A DNA stretch of 64,000 bases from Coniferiporia sulphurascens (taxonomy: Eukaryota; Basidiomycota; Agaricomycetes; Hymenochaetales; Hymenochaetaceae). Numbering within the stretch: the stretch's first letter is position 1; the number at the start of each line of letters is the position of its first letter. The position numbers and the translations under genes were made by a program. The DNA lies in assembly GCA_002794785.1 (NCBI GenBank), contig NBBA01000007.1:1612001-1676000 (forward strand), in the 5' to 3' direction. A model generated the notes under the pieces. The model saw nothing but the letters and a program-made list of their open reading frames with translations. It searched no databases and had not been told where the DNA came from. Positions 10,723 to 23,078 of the stretch are shown piece by piece.

Positions 10723-13578
10723 GATCGTTCTGTGGCGTTATCACATTAATTAACCAAGACAATTATGAACAATGACTTTCTTACTATCAAATTTCAACAC
10801 GTAAAGCACGTTTACGAGAGTAAGCTGGACCAGCAGGTTAACGTCAGATCTTCAGTTTTGGCGAATTTCAAGATCCAAAACGAAAGTAAAAAAGAGATAA
10901 AGATCGACAATTCAAGCAAAACGAAGGGCCGCGTAGTTTTGCCCGTGAAAAGTGCCGTATAAAGAGCGTAGAAAGGTTACGATGGTCGTTGTCGACGTAG
11001 CGAGCTGAGGATAGTGTAGAACCAGAAACGGAAACAGTGATCACGTGGAGCATCAAGAAGCGCTATCTAGCGGAGTCACGTGCTTGAAACGCGTGTAGAC
11101 GCGTGCCAGCTGGCGCCGAAACTCGCCTCAATTTGCTGACTACTCTGACTACTGCAATACTGCATGTGTCATGAATGTAAAGACACGCTGATATGTCGGG
11201 CACAAATTGCGGAGCACGTCGATTAGTACGGACACCTCCGCGGGGTGCACTATTTACACCACCCAAACATTCTTGATGTTATCAAAGTTTTTTTATATTT
11301 AGAGCGATCGAGCCGACACTTTCCAGACACATATCAACGCCCCCAGCCATATCACAGTGGGGGAACGCTGAGACCACAGCTTTCCTTCAACGAGGAAGAC
11401 TCACTCCTCAATAGGTCTACCCAGCCGAGCGCGGGATGCATTGGGGATCAAGAACTTGCTATCAACGCCCCCCAATCACAATGATTGAGCCTATGTAATA
11501 TGAAACGCGAACACGCGCCTTTTTAGTGATCACGTCTAATTAATTCCTACCTACTCCGACTTCTACAGTTCTATTAATATCCCGATAGCTCTTCTGGAGT
11601 AAAAGAGCAATTCCACGAATAGAGAGTGAAGGCAAACGAGTCAGAGATTCCCGAATAAGCCTCATCTTTTTCCCGGCGAAGACATTCTCCAAGAATCGAA
11701 ATTGCGGGTTGACCTGAACTCAAAATCACTGCCACCACACGTGTTTGTTCTTGGAAAAAAGGGTAAAATGGAAGTAAGACATAAACAGAACTATAGTGTC
11801 CTCCAAATAAACGGGGCACGCAATCCCCCTTCTCGACATCTTAGAATTTAGTACCAGCACTCACGCTCTGTAGCACGTTGCTTGAAATTCTGAATCCGTC
11901 TCAATTGACTCCGTTCATTTGGCAAGTGCCTTGTCATCCTCGAGCTCTGGTTAAACGTAGCCGAGGATATTGTCGGGAACATGCCTAACTTCGTTCCTTG
12001 GAGCTGTTCTTTATGGTATACTGGTACCGCACTGTTACCGAAGATGCCGCAGATCTGAGCCTAAGCCTCGGCTTCGGTGGGCGCAAGACAGCGCATTGCA
12101 TTGCAAAGTTATGAGCATAGACCTAGACGAGGCAGACCCGTCGAAACTTTATGCGACTCAGGATTCCGGAGAAAGGAGTGAACATGCCGTACTCTGTGAT
12201 TTTATTTTTGTTAAACACAGGTTTCATTTCATCCAGACTGCATCGGTGAAAGTGGAATGCGAAGAGCAATCCCGGAAGAAAGAAGGGGCCTCTGGAAGCA
12301 ACTCATTGGTACAAAATAAAGCACGTACCGAACTATAGCACCCGGTCAGGAAACGCCAAATTGCCTAACAACTTCCTCAATTCATGGTAAAATGGGAGCT
12401 TGATGGCTGCAGTTTGAATAGCCAACACGAGTAAAATGAATGCCCTGCGAACGGGCCGCCAAAGTACTCAGAAAGAGCCGTCGAGGGGACCATCGGAGCT
12501 GCCGGACAGATATATATGAAGCACTGTGTGAGAAAGACAGACTCCGAAGCAAAGGTATGGATGCGAAGCACAGACAATTCAGTTCACAGCATTACGAACC
12601 TCTGCTCCAAGAAGCCTGCACACCGGACGCGAGATTGTTGAGATAGGCCCCCACGTCAAGGACTGTGAAATACGAGTGAGAATGGAAGTCGGCTTTGTGA
12701 AAGTGACGAGCAGAAGGAAGGTCGAAGTGGTCACGGAAAGAAACAACACAGTTAGACAGTAGCGGCTTTGGTCAAGACGCTGCTAAAGATGCAAGCATCG
12801 GGGATTTAAAGAATGTTGAAGTCGGCGAAAGCAGGGAGGCTAAAGTGCGCAGTACCCAAACGGTGCCGCGGAAGGCCGCAGGAAAGCAACAGATGATTGA
12901 GCGCCGACACGGAGAGAGATCGGGTGATGGGTGACACGGGGGCCTGTGTGCGATCCAGACGGAGACTAGTAGCTGGGGTAAACAGAGTAGCGAAGGTCAT
13001 CTACCCCAGCTCTATCCAAAAGAGGAAGCCCAGCGTGGGGCGAGAACCACATGAAGTAACCAAGCTGAGAAAAGGAGGCGAGACTACTGAATTGCAGAAT
13101 TGATCGTAGTGTCCACGGGGTGCAGAAAAAATAGGGCGTCGGCCCAACTGTTCACTCGAGCAAGTGCTGACGACGATGGCGCGATCCGACCGCAGCAGTA
13201 GGGCGAGACGGCTATGACCAAAAGAAAGGGTCGGAAAGAGACAGCGACAACATCGCAGTGGAATAGGCGCAGCGGCGCATGAACGGAGAGCCGTCGAGGG
13301 GTGAAATGGATTGGGAGAAGCGTCGCCGAAGGGCGGCCGCTCAGGCCAGGCTCATGAGCGCACGTGAGTTCAGGGGCGGCCAATCGTGACGCGCGGCTTA
13401 CAGACGCGAATGTCGATATGTCACATGCAGTCACATGCATCTCTTACATAGACCTTCAACCATCATGGCTCGAGACAGAGTATATAAAGGCCCTCCGCGC
13501 TTCCTGCCTTCCCTCTCCCTAGTTATACTACTCTTCTCCACCCACTGTATCCCGTATCTCACCCCCTGACCGTCCGCC
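10723..13578. other. Long intergenic region upstream of catalase
   Basis: Nearly 2.9 kb without a gene I can support. The first 300 bases belong to the promoter of the SH3/RA gene. Between about 11,300 and 13,430 there are only short frames with no family resemblance on either strand, and no long direct or inverted repeat was noticed. The last 150 bases are the catalase core promoter. Confidence 0.45.
13481..13487 (+). promoter_or_regulatory. TATA box of the catalase gene
   Basis: TATATAAAGG lies 98 bp upstream of the catalase ATG and is followed by CT-rich sequence (TTCCCTCTCCCTAG), the usual layout of a strongly expressed fungal promoter. Confidence 0.75.
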
Positions 13579-15550
13579 ATGCCGTCTGCCCAAGTTTTCA
13601 ACAAAAAGGACGGTGCCTTGTATACCACCTCCAATGGTGCCCCTGTCGCAGAGCCGTACGCCGCTGAGCGCGTTGGAAAATTCGGACCATTGCTGATTCA
13701 AGGTGAGCTTACTACTAATTTATCATTTATTTTATTATTTTTTCTGCTTCATGCATTCAGTATCCCTCTCTTCCCTCACCTACCCATAGTAGTCCGCAGC
13801 ATATCCGTTTCCGTTTCAACATTTCAACACTGTTCTTTACTATTTATCTTCATACTCTACTGTAATCATCCCGGAATGAGCCAACGACGAGGGGATATAT
13901 TTTACTCGTGCATACATGTGCGCTTGTCCAATACTCACTAATTTGGATAGATTTCCACCACATCGACCTCATCGCACACTTTGACCGTGAACGTATTCCT
14001 GAGCGTGTCGTGCACGCGAAGGGTGCCGGAGCTCACGGATACTTCGAGGTGACGCACGATATTACCGACATCTCCTGCGCAGCGCTCTTCTCCAAGGTCG
14101 GCAACAAAGCGAGGGCGACCGTGCGCTTCTCAACTGTCGGAGGCGAGAGCGGTTCGGCAGACACCGCTCGCGATCCGCGCGGCTTTGCCATCAAGCTCAG
14201 GACGGAAGAAGGTAACTGGGACTGGGTGTTCAACAACACACCTGTGTTCTTCCTGCGCGACCCGTCAAAGTTCCCCCACTTCATCCACACCCAGAAGCGT
14301 GACCCGCAAACGCACTTGAAAGATGCCGACATGTTCTGGGTTCGCTCTTATCTCTCAGAATCAGAATTGACTCTAGTCTCACGGTTTATAATTAGGATTA
14401 CCTTTCTCAAAACCCGGAGTCAGTTCACCAGGTTATGATTCTGTTCTCTGACCGCGGTACACCCAATGGCTTCCACCGTCAGCACGGCTACTCCGGCCAC
14501 ACGTTCAAATACGTCAACGCTGCCGGCGAGTTCGTGTACGTTCAGGTCCACCTGCGCGCGGATGGCGGATTCCAGTCTCTCACCGATGCAGAAGCCGGCC
14601 ATCTCGCCGGCGCGAACCCGGACCACGGTACGCAGGAGCTCTTCGGGGCGATCGAGAGCGGGAACTTCCCGAGCTGGACCGTGTACGTGCAGACGATGAC
14701 GCCCGCGCAGGCGGAGGAGTTCCGCTACAACATCCTCGACCTTACGAAGGTCTGGCCGCACGCGCAGTTCCCGCTGCGCCCGATCGGCAAGCTCGTCCTG
14801 AACGAGAACCCGCAGAACTACTTCGCAGAGATCGAACAGGTTGCATTCTCGCCGAGCCACCTTGTCCCAGGAGTCGAGCCGTCCGCAGACCCGGTGCTCC
14901 AGAGCCGCCTGTTCTCGTACCCCGACACGCACCGCCACCGTCTGGGCGCGAACTACCAACAGCTGCCTGTGAATGCACCCATTGTGCCTATCGCGAACTT
15001 CCAGCGCGATGGACCCGCCACTTTCGTCAGCCAGGGTCCGCGCCCGAACTACCAGAGCAGCATCTCGCCACTTACGTACAAGAAGAAGGCGTACGCGGGC
15101 GTGAAGCACGAAACGTTCCTTGGAAACGCGCAGGCGTTCCTAGACGAGATCACAGAGTGTACGCTCCCGTTCTTATTCTTGACCGTATCTTTCAGCGATT
15201 GACCGTGTCTATAGTGGACTTTGAACAGCCGCGCGCACTCTGGACGAAAGCGTTCGACGACACTGCTCGCGAGCACTTAGTTAGCAACGTTGCAGGCCAC
15301 ATCAAGGGTTGCAAGAGCAAGGAGGTAATCGCAAGACAACGTACGCCCCGTCCCTTCTTCCCCCGTTCGTATTAGGGACTGATAGCTCCTGAAATTCCCA
15401 GTGTCCGTATTCGCCACCGTTGATCAGTCCTTGTCCGACCGCATCGCGAAGGCAATCGGTGCCCCGACTGTCAGCCCGCTCAAAGTAAAGAGCGCCGCAG
15501 AGGCGGCTCGCTTCAGGTCGGGTTTCAACACCACAGTGTCGCAGCTGTAA
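13579..15550 (+). CDS. Catalase, clade-3-type small-subunit monofunctional heme catalase
   Basis: Decomposes hydrogen peroxide to water and oxygen. Five exons, 13579-13702, 13951-14339, 14396-15158, 15215-15340 and 15402-15550, give 516 residues, the usual length of small-subunit catalases. The catalytic His63 sits in [17 protein letters not shown], the distal Asn136 in [13 protein letters not shown], and the proximal heme Tyr in [14 protein letters not shown] near residue 345. The segment [20 protein letters not shown] is typical. The C-terminus ends SQL, which fits the loose PTS1 pattern [SA][KRHQ]L, so peroxisomal import is possible. No signal peptide is present. Intron 2 has a GTTCGC donor; intron 3 was placed at 15159 to give [13 protein letters not shown]. 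Confidence 0.96.
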
Positions 15551-16867
15551 ACAACGTCCCAAATTTCCCGCACGCCCCATATATGTATATCGGATTTGGA
15601 GATCGTTTAAAGATCTCACCTAGGGAGAAAAGGAATCGCGGAGAAAGATAAAATAATCGCATTTTTTTTTTCTTGTACAGCAGCCCAGTAGTCAAGTGAA
15701 TGCTATAAATTTCAAGTGTACTTGTCAATCAACTACAATTTTTCTGTGATATAGTGATGGATATAATATATATTGACGAGCAGAGTCGCTTCCATTCTAC
15801 GCATTAATAGTATTGCTGTGCGAAGGGTTTTTGAGTTTGGTCTAGTCTCTTCCGCAGCATCGAGGTGTACGTGCGAAATGAGGCGACGGGTATTGGTCAA
15901 GCTAATAGTACTGCTAGTACAGAACGCAGGCCCGGGCTTGTAACTTTATCCCAACACGTGGCGGAAGCATCCAAAGTGAGCACAACCAGTAACCATTAGT
16001 ACTTCTCCACGCCGTCCGAGTCCGTCAAAGTAAATCGAACAAACACTGTTCAATGCACCTCCACCGGAGGATGAGACTATAGGATGACAAGACTGCCGAT
16101 GAGATAGGCCAACTGCCCATAGGGACTAAGACTACGAAGCTACTAGTAGCGCTACGAGCCTATTTCTCCGGATCTGTTCGTCAATGCCTCGGCGTTACAC
16201 CAGTATCAATTGTGGCTGGGACCGCGCTTGGCGATTTGATGTTTCATCCCGCTAAAGCTCCGATTTTGAACAGCATTTGTCCTGCGGCTGTAGTGCCCAT
16301 AAGCCTTAAAAAAGCCTTGCTCTCGGGTCTGACAGGTTAATGGAATTTGGAAATTTCTGGCCACTAGCGCAACTTTCAAGAGCTAGTTGATCATGATGGA
16401 TAGATGTTAGCTTAGGCGGGTCTGGGATAAAATTGCCATCTTCTAGAATTCAAAGCACAAGCCTGATTCAGCCCCAGAAGCATCAGCACCAATTAACAAC
16501 AAACGTGTATTTTGTGATCAAGTCACGCATCAAATCGACAAGCAAGATACAAACATCGCGACGGTAAGGAAATTGTTATGTTCATGTTCATAGAGTATCG
16601 TTACTGTAATGCAAAATGGGACCCCACGCGAATATTCATATCTTACACACACACCCGCTCATATACATACGCGACGTGAACAAAAAAAAGAGAGTAATAC
16701 CAAACGCAAAAAAAGGTCTAAGTGTGAGGGTGAAGAGAATTCCAAGCGAGAGAGATAGTTAAAGACATTTGTTGTTGATGATGTACCCGTTAGTCGATGT
16801 GAGAAGGAAAACTTGCATGTGACTGTGCTTGTGTTATTGGATTAGAGGTATAAAAGACGGGTAGCTC
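15551..16867. other. Intergenic between catalase and RING gene
   Basis: About 1.3 kb between two convergent genes. It starts with a T-rich block near 15,660, likely part of the catalase 3' end, and is otherwise without convincing frames. Near 16,680-16,720 there are A-rich runs. No repeat or RNA gene was identified. Confidence 0.45.
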
Positions 16868-19800
16868 CTAAGATGGTGGGCCTCGGAGGTCGCCGGCGGA
16901 CGATAATGCGGCAAAAAGCGCTGAGTCAATTGAGCCGCCTAAGGAAGGCGATCGCAAGAACGAAACGTCATCGTCACTATCACTGTCGGTTGTCTCAGCT
17001 GCACTTGACATCCTGCTCGGACCTGCAACCGGAGGTGGACTAGGCACGCGCCGCGAGGAGTCAATCCTTGTCCTGCACACCGGGCATGTCCGCGCCGAGT
17101 GGAGCCATTGCTAATTATACATAAGCGGTGACATCAATTAGCATAGATACGGGAAAATAAAGAGTGAATCTGACCTCGAGGCATTCCTTATGACACCAAT
17201 GATTGCACGGTTCCGCTTTGAGTACGGGGTCGACATCCTTGTACTGTGCCCGATGTCAATTGTAGATCGCAATGCCAAAAAATAAAGACGAACGTCGTCA
17301 AGACAAATAGGACAGCGGGTATCACTATCGCGAGTTTGCCAGTCTTTATAGAGTGCTGTGGGAAGCGCTGAAATGATGTGCGCTGGTGTTGCACGCGGCT
17401 TCGCGTCGCCCAGTGTCGCAGCGAGGGCAACCAGGCTCTCATAAGATGTGTCAAAGTCTTCGTCACGCTGTGAAGAGGAAGAACAATCAGAATTATAGCC
17501 ACACACCATGCAAACCGGAACGCAAAAGTCGGCTAACCACAAAGTCACCCAAATTGCGCAAGCCCTGTCTTCGCCCAAGCCTAAAGGAGAAGGAACGCAC
17601 TGCGTTAGGAGAGTCATCGTCACCCCGCACAGCTCGCAACCGCTGGCGGGCGCGGGCACGACCCGCCGAAACCATCGCGAACCAATCGTGCGTCGTCCCT
17701 GCCGGTCCGTTTGAATGAGGTTGCTCTCCACCTTGACCCTGACTCTGGCGTTGGCCAGCCGCTCCGGCCCCCGCGCGTGCACGATTCGGTGGTGCATTGT
17801 CCGCATTTTCCGGTGGAGGTGCAAAAAGCGCAGACATCGAGTTGCGGCGTCGGCGGAACGCATCCATCCATGACGCTGGCCTATCCGCATCCCGACCGTC
17901 GTCCGCAATCTCTCCCCAGCGCACGTGAGTTTCGCCCCGCGGTGGACGTACACGCTCCCGTTCGCGTTCAAACGCGCTGGTAAACTGCTGCCGGCGTGTA
18001 CCAGACAAACCATCGCTGCCCAAAACGTTCATAGCATGCTGGAAGCCTTGTGTCCTCCCGGTCGTTGTTGCCGCAGCGGGCGTCGGCCCGCGCTCTGTTT
18101 CGGTTGCTTGCGCAACGGGCTGCTGGGACTGGATAAACATCTCTCGGCGAAGCGCAGCGATCCGGTCTGTTCTCTCCGCTGCCCGTCTGTGTGCCTCCCA
18201 TAACGGATGGTTAGGACCTTCGGACCAGCCCAACCCGCGCCAAGGTGGATTACGAGTATTCGGGACATCCGAATCGAAAGATCTATTCTCCATTGCTTCT
18301 GACTCTTCATCAGCTTCGAGCGTAGGCATACGATCAAACCGCAAAGGAGGCAGCGATGGCGGTCGAGAAGCGCTTCGTGCTGCCGTATTCCACTGGCTAT
18401 GACCGGTGGCACCCCCAGATCCTTGCATATCGTTATTTTGAGTAGTCGGAGCCCGAGCCCACGTTCGCATGCGTGACTCTTCCAAGGGCGGCAGATCATT
18501 CAATCCAAATTCGTCCATGAGTTCTCGAGACCGCAGACGTATTTGAGTCGCTGTTCCAGTCTGGTTGTTTAAGGTCTGACGTTCCCGATGGGACGGCTCA
18601 CCAGTGGACAGTGCCGACGGGCGGTTGTTGCCCGAAGAAAGCAGCTGTAGCAGATCGTGTCCGGGATTTCCAGAGTTTGTGCGATGCATAGAGCGTCTGT
18701 TAGTCTGGGGAGACCTATTCCCGCTTGATTCCTCATTGGTGCCTCCACCGTGACCAAGCTCTTGCCTGGTGCGCCATCCAACGTTGCTCTCATGCCCATC
18801 GGCAGACTGACGCGTTGGCAAATCTCCTGACTGCGCGCTCGTGAGCGTGTCCTGGTCAAGTTCCGAGAGTAATCGGAGACGTCGCTGGCGAAGGACGTCC
18901 ACCGATCCACGGTCATGCCGACTTGCGCCATGTACTGGACGAGAAGCGAAGTACGCAGCAATCTCGGTCGACGACAACGGTTCTGTCGATTCGACCTCCA
19001 TCCCATCTTCCGGCCTAAGGTAATGTTGCCCCGAAGCAGGACTGTCGAAAGAATTTGATGCAGCAGACGAAGGTGAGTACGAAGAACTAAACGAGTGTCG
19101 CCACTGCGAAGGTGCCGCTGAGGCAGAGATGACATTTTGAGGGCTTTCACGAGGAGAAGCTATTGACCGGCGAAGATAGGGTGAATGTGCACGAATAGGA
19201 AGGCGAGTGAGCTCGCGCATCTCGCGTAAAGTCGGACGCTCTACCGCTATCCTCCCAATGTCACCGTTTAATCGGATCCCCCTTCGTTCTCTATCGCGCT
19301 CACGTTCACGCTCCCTCTCTCTCTCTCGCTGCCGCTCCCGTTCGCGCTCCCCTTCATTCCTTTGTGCGTTATAGAGCGACTCCATTAAACCTTCCGCAGC
19401 CTCCCTGACTCCTGAACTCTCCATAAATGAGCGGCCATCTGGACCAGTCCGATGAAGGTCGCCAATCGTAAGCGACAAACCAGCCGGCATTGGATTTTCA
19501 GAGGGCGGCGCAGCTGCACCAGAATTGGAGGACGAAGTGAAGTTTAGTGGTGGTAGAGCAATCAGCTGCGACAGTGGAGAAGCTGAAGAAAAGTTTTGAG
19601 TCGATCCAGCATCCCTGGATCGAGAAGACGTAAAGGTTTGCGATGTTTGCGAGGATTCGTGACGAGAACGGTCTGCGGATGACGTCTGCTCATCACGCCA
19701 ATGCGATGGCGCCGTATGTCTATGATTTTGAGAATTCCACTGCGAGGACATGTGCATTGATCCGACCTCGTGATTTGCACGTGACCCTTTTAAAAAAAGA

Positions 19801-22099
19801 CGTGAGTAAAGAAAACTAAACCACCGGAAAAAGGTTGAGGGATAAACCCACCTCCCAGATGCAACCCTTCCTCCGTAGAAGAGACCGCGGATGAAGACAC
19901 GGTCTCAGACGTCCTGCTATCTTCCCTCAAAATTTCAGAACGCCAGGCATCTAAAGCCGAATCCTCCCTGCGTGATCGCGCTGCTCTCTGTGCCCTCTCC
20001 TCTCTGAGTTCATTGAAGCGGTTACGAATGGCCTCCGTTTCGGGTGACGAGACCGTATTTCCGGACTGAGCATCTGAGCCAAAGATCGCTGAACGGAGCG
20101 TCGGAAGGTTCGGACGCGGCGGTGTAGGTGCTCGGGCCGCTCTATTCTCTCGGAATTCCACGCCCTGACTCACATTTCGGTCCCGAGTTCGTTCAGCGTA
20201 GGGATAAGCAGAGCCGGCATCTCCAATTCCCATCCCCATATCAAGCCGCACCATCTGACCAATTCGTTCGTTCGAACTCTCAGGGGCCGAAGAGTGCGGC
20301 ACAGCATAAGAGCGAGACGGTGCATGCGATAGTCCCTGTGTGCCAAAAGAATCGAAGGAATTATTAGGTCCTCCTTCATTGTCAGGTGGAGGAGGGCTCC
20401 ATGGCCAGGGGCGATTCCGGACGTCAGAATGAGTGCGAGAGGAGGCTGATGTTTGGTCTCCCCGGCTTTGCGGCCGACTCTGCGCGCGGTTCACAATGTT
20501 ATCCCAACGAGGGCCCGGGTGTGCTATTGGTCTCGAGTTCTCCAAGACGGACGTGAGATGACTGCTCCAATTCTGGTCAAAGGGGCCAAAGTCCGCGAAG
20601 TCGTGTCTAACTTCGCCGCCTGCGACGCCCGCATCTCGTACTTGCGTCCGACCGGCTTCCGCATCAGTTTCTGATCCATGAACGACTAGTGCGCGATCGA
20701 CGTCAATGTCGTCCGCTTCTTCGTCTTCCTCGTTTTCCCTCCTGTCTTCATCTTCGTCCGAAGCGAACGCAGACCTGAAACGTATCGGTTCCATCTCAGG
20801 AGAAAGCCTCCTCGTCCTCCGCATATTCGCGTTCATATTAGCTGCCCTTGTGTTGGCGGGGGAGTCTCCCAAAGCCGTGAACCTTCCAGCTCCCAAAGGC
20901 ACGCCAGACGCAGGAGCAGATGCAGACGCGAAACTTTCATCAGATAAAGACGATGGAGAGGACATGTGTGCAGATCTTGAATAATAGTTTGTGTTATCTT
21001 CCACCACAATAGATTGTTCATTGTAATCGCGGCCGTGGTCGAAAAGTCGGTTAGAAGTGTCGGAGCTTACACTTGTATTCGTATCTGCGCCACGGACGTC
21101 GCCGAAGGGCATAGTAAGCGATACTGCGGGCGATGCACGGCGACGGTGTGCCTCAAAATCGAACGGTGGATGGCGTGGGCGCGGCACATCTTGGGACTGA
21201 GACAGGGCGGCACTCGGGGCACCAGACCGCAGAGGTGCAATAGACCTGTCGAACGCGCGCGCACGGGCTATTCTAGTGCGCAAATCAGTAGCTATGCTGA
21301 GGGATTCAGAGGGGTCATGGTTCTGGTGCGCAGGCCGGGAGGAGAATGAATGGCTCGGTATGCTGATGTCATCCCCCTCGTCATCGTCCGATACAATGTC
21401 CATGTCCACAGCAGGAGGCGGTGCGGGGCTCGACAGTCGGGGAGAAAGCATGTTTGAGAAGCCTGGCGGGCGCTCGAGCCCACCTGCACTCGAGCGGATT
21501 CGTGAAGCGGCGAAATCGGCGATGGACGGCGTTGGCGGCCCAAAGGACGGAGTGGGTAACGATGGCGAGGTCCACGATGGCGCCGGCGTATCCACATATG
21601 TTGAGCTTGTGCTGGAGGGTGTGAGGAAGCTGTACTCGCCAGGCGCCTCCGTCTCCGCGTCCATCTGCGACGATACCGGTCTTTGTCGAGAGCCCGAACT
21701 GCCCGTTCCAGATCCTGATCCCAGCCTAGCGCCAGCAAATTCTATGCTCTGTTCGCCAGCACCCATACCGCTCCCCACGCTCGACCCAGAGTTCACACCG
21801 TCCGGGCCCTCACTACGTGCACGCTTGTTGCGCTCGTTGTGGCCGTGGCCGTACGCATCACCCGACGACAACGAGCTATACGTCGAGCTGCCGCTCCCAC
21901 TTACACTTCTACTCCCGCCCGCGTTGCCACTCGCGCTTGTACTCACGCTTCCACTGGAGGAACCCGCACTGCTCGCCTCGGCGTCATCCGCATCGTCGAC
22001 ATCGAGCCCGAATTGGTGGAAAGAGCGCTTGAACGCGTGGTGCGGGGGCGGGAGGCCGAGCGAAAGCTGCAATTGCGGCGGGTTGTTCGAGGAGGGCAT
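16868..22099 (-). CDS. Giant disordered protein with C-terminal RING-H2 finger (probable E3 ligase)
   Basis: Exons 22099-19852, 19786-about 17505, 17467-17294, 17243-17175 and 17110-16868 encode roughly 1,660-1,670 residues. Over 1,500 residues are low complexity: Ser/Gly blocks at the N-terminus, many Arg/Asp-rich patches and an alternating Arg-Glu run (ERERERERERDRERR) near 19,300. The only recognisable domain is at the end: CPICLDD, then EPCNHWCHKEC and TCPVC, spacing that fits a C3H2C3 RING-H2 finger, spread over three small exons. RING-H2 proteins recruit E2 enzymes for ubiquitin transfer, so an E3 role is inferred. The end of exon 2 is uncertain: donor GTGTGG gives a 37-nt intron, an alternative at 17540 gives 73 nt. 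Confidence 0.82.
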
Positions 22100-23078
22100 C
22101 CGTCGGCTGCGGCGACGAGGAGGGCGTCGTCGTCGTGGGCAGATGCAGATGATGGTTTCGGGTGGTCTGCTGCTCGGTCCTTGCCTCCCTTATACACAGG
22201 TGGCTGAGGGCCCGGTACTTGCCGCTTTCGGCATAAGTAATCACATTGCATAATAAACTGGAACTTTCATCCTGAAATTCGCTCCGGAAATTTCTCAACC
22301 AGAACCGTCCCTTATATCGATCTTAGGCACACCGTGAACTTTCGGACGCTTAAAGAGTGGTAAACAAAAAGTAGTTTTAGGAGGCTTTCTTGCCGCAGAC
22401 GACCAATGCGCCCCGCATCGGATGCCGCGGTGTCGGCACGCGTACGGGTGGACAATGGCCAACACATCCTTGCGTCGCCTATGTGCAAGTACCGCGACAG
22501 CGAGTGCACATGAAGCTTTTGTTGCCATAGCTGCAGGCGTGCAGCGACCGGGTGCGCCGCGCAAACAATGTCCCCACCTTTATCAGCGGTGTATTAAAGA
22601 CCCGCTTATATACATTGGCGGCACCGGCACAAGGCTGCCGCCTAAACGGCGAACACACCATCTGTGTCAGCAATTTTCACTCGCACCAACTTTGAGAACC
22701 GAGAAGTATTAGTCTCCTCACTGCCTCAGACCGCCTTCCACCCGCACACCACCCGTGATCATCACAGGGAACACAGTACACACAGCACCCAGCGTCAATT
22801 GCTATTACAGGAGGGGCACAACACGGCATCGATATCCAGATACACTTTCCTTCTTTCTTTCTTATCTCCTGGGTTCTGGGTACCCAGTTACACCATTTAC
22901 AGCGTACTGTCCTGGTCTGCCCTGCTCTACAGCCGAATTGGGATATTTATAAGTAGGAAAAAAGGAGTAAAAAACGAAGAAACGAAGTCTCCCAGCCTAG
23001 CACCGCCTTCACACGGCCCATGTTTGTCAGCGTCTGAGAGAACGCTCATATGGGAACTTGTTGCTTACGATGGTTCAT
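22100..23078. other. Intergenic, RING gene promoter side
   Basis: Nearly 1 kb. The sequence next to 22,100 must carry the RING gene promoter. ORFs here are short and unlike known proteins. No repeat was recognised. Confidence 0.45.

Noticed and set aside
14420..15109. 229-codon minus-strand open frame
   Set aside because: Exact antisense of catalase exon 3 in GC-rich sequence; Arg/Val-rich composition typical of a shadow frame.
21276..22253. 325-codon plus-strand open frame
   Set aside because: Lies antisense to exon 1 of the RING gene; it is an artefact of the biased Ser/Gly codon use there and has no family features.
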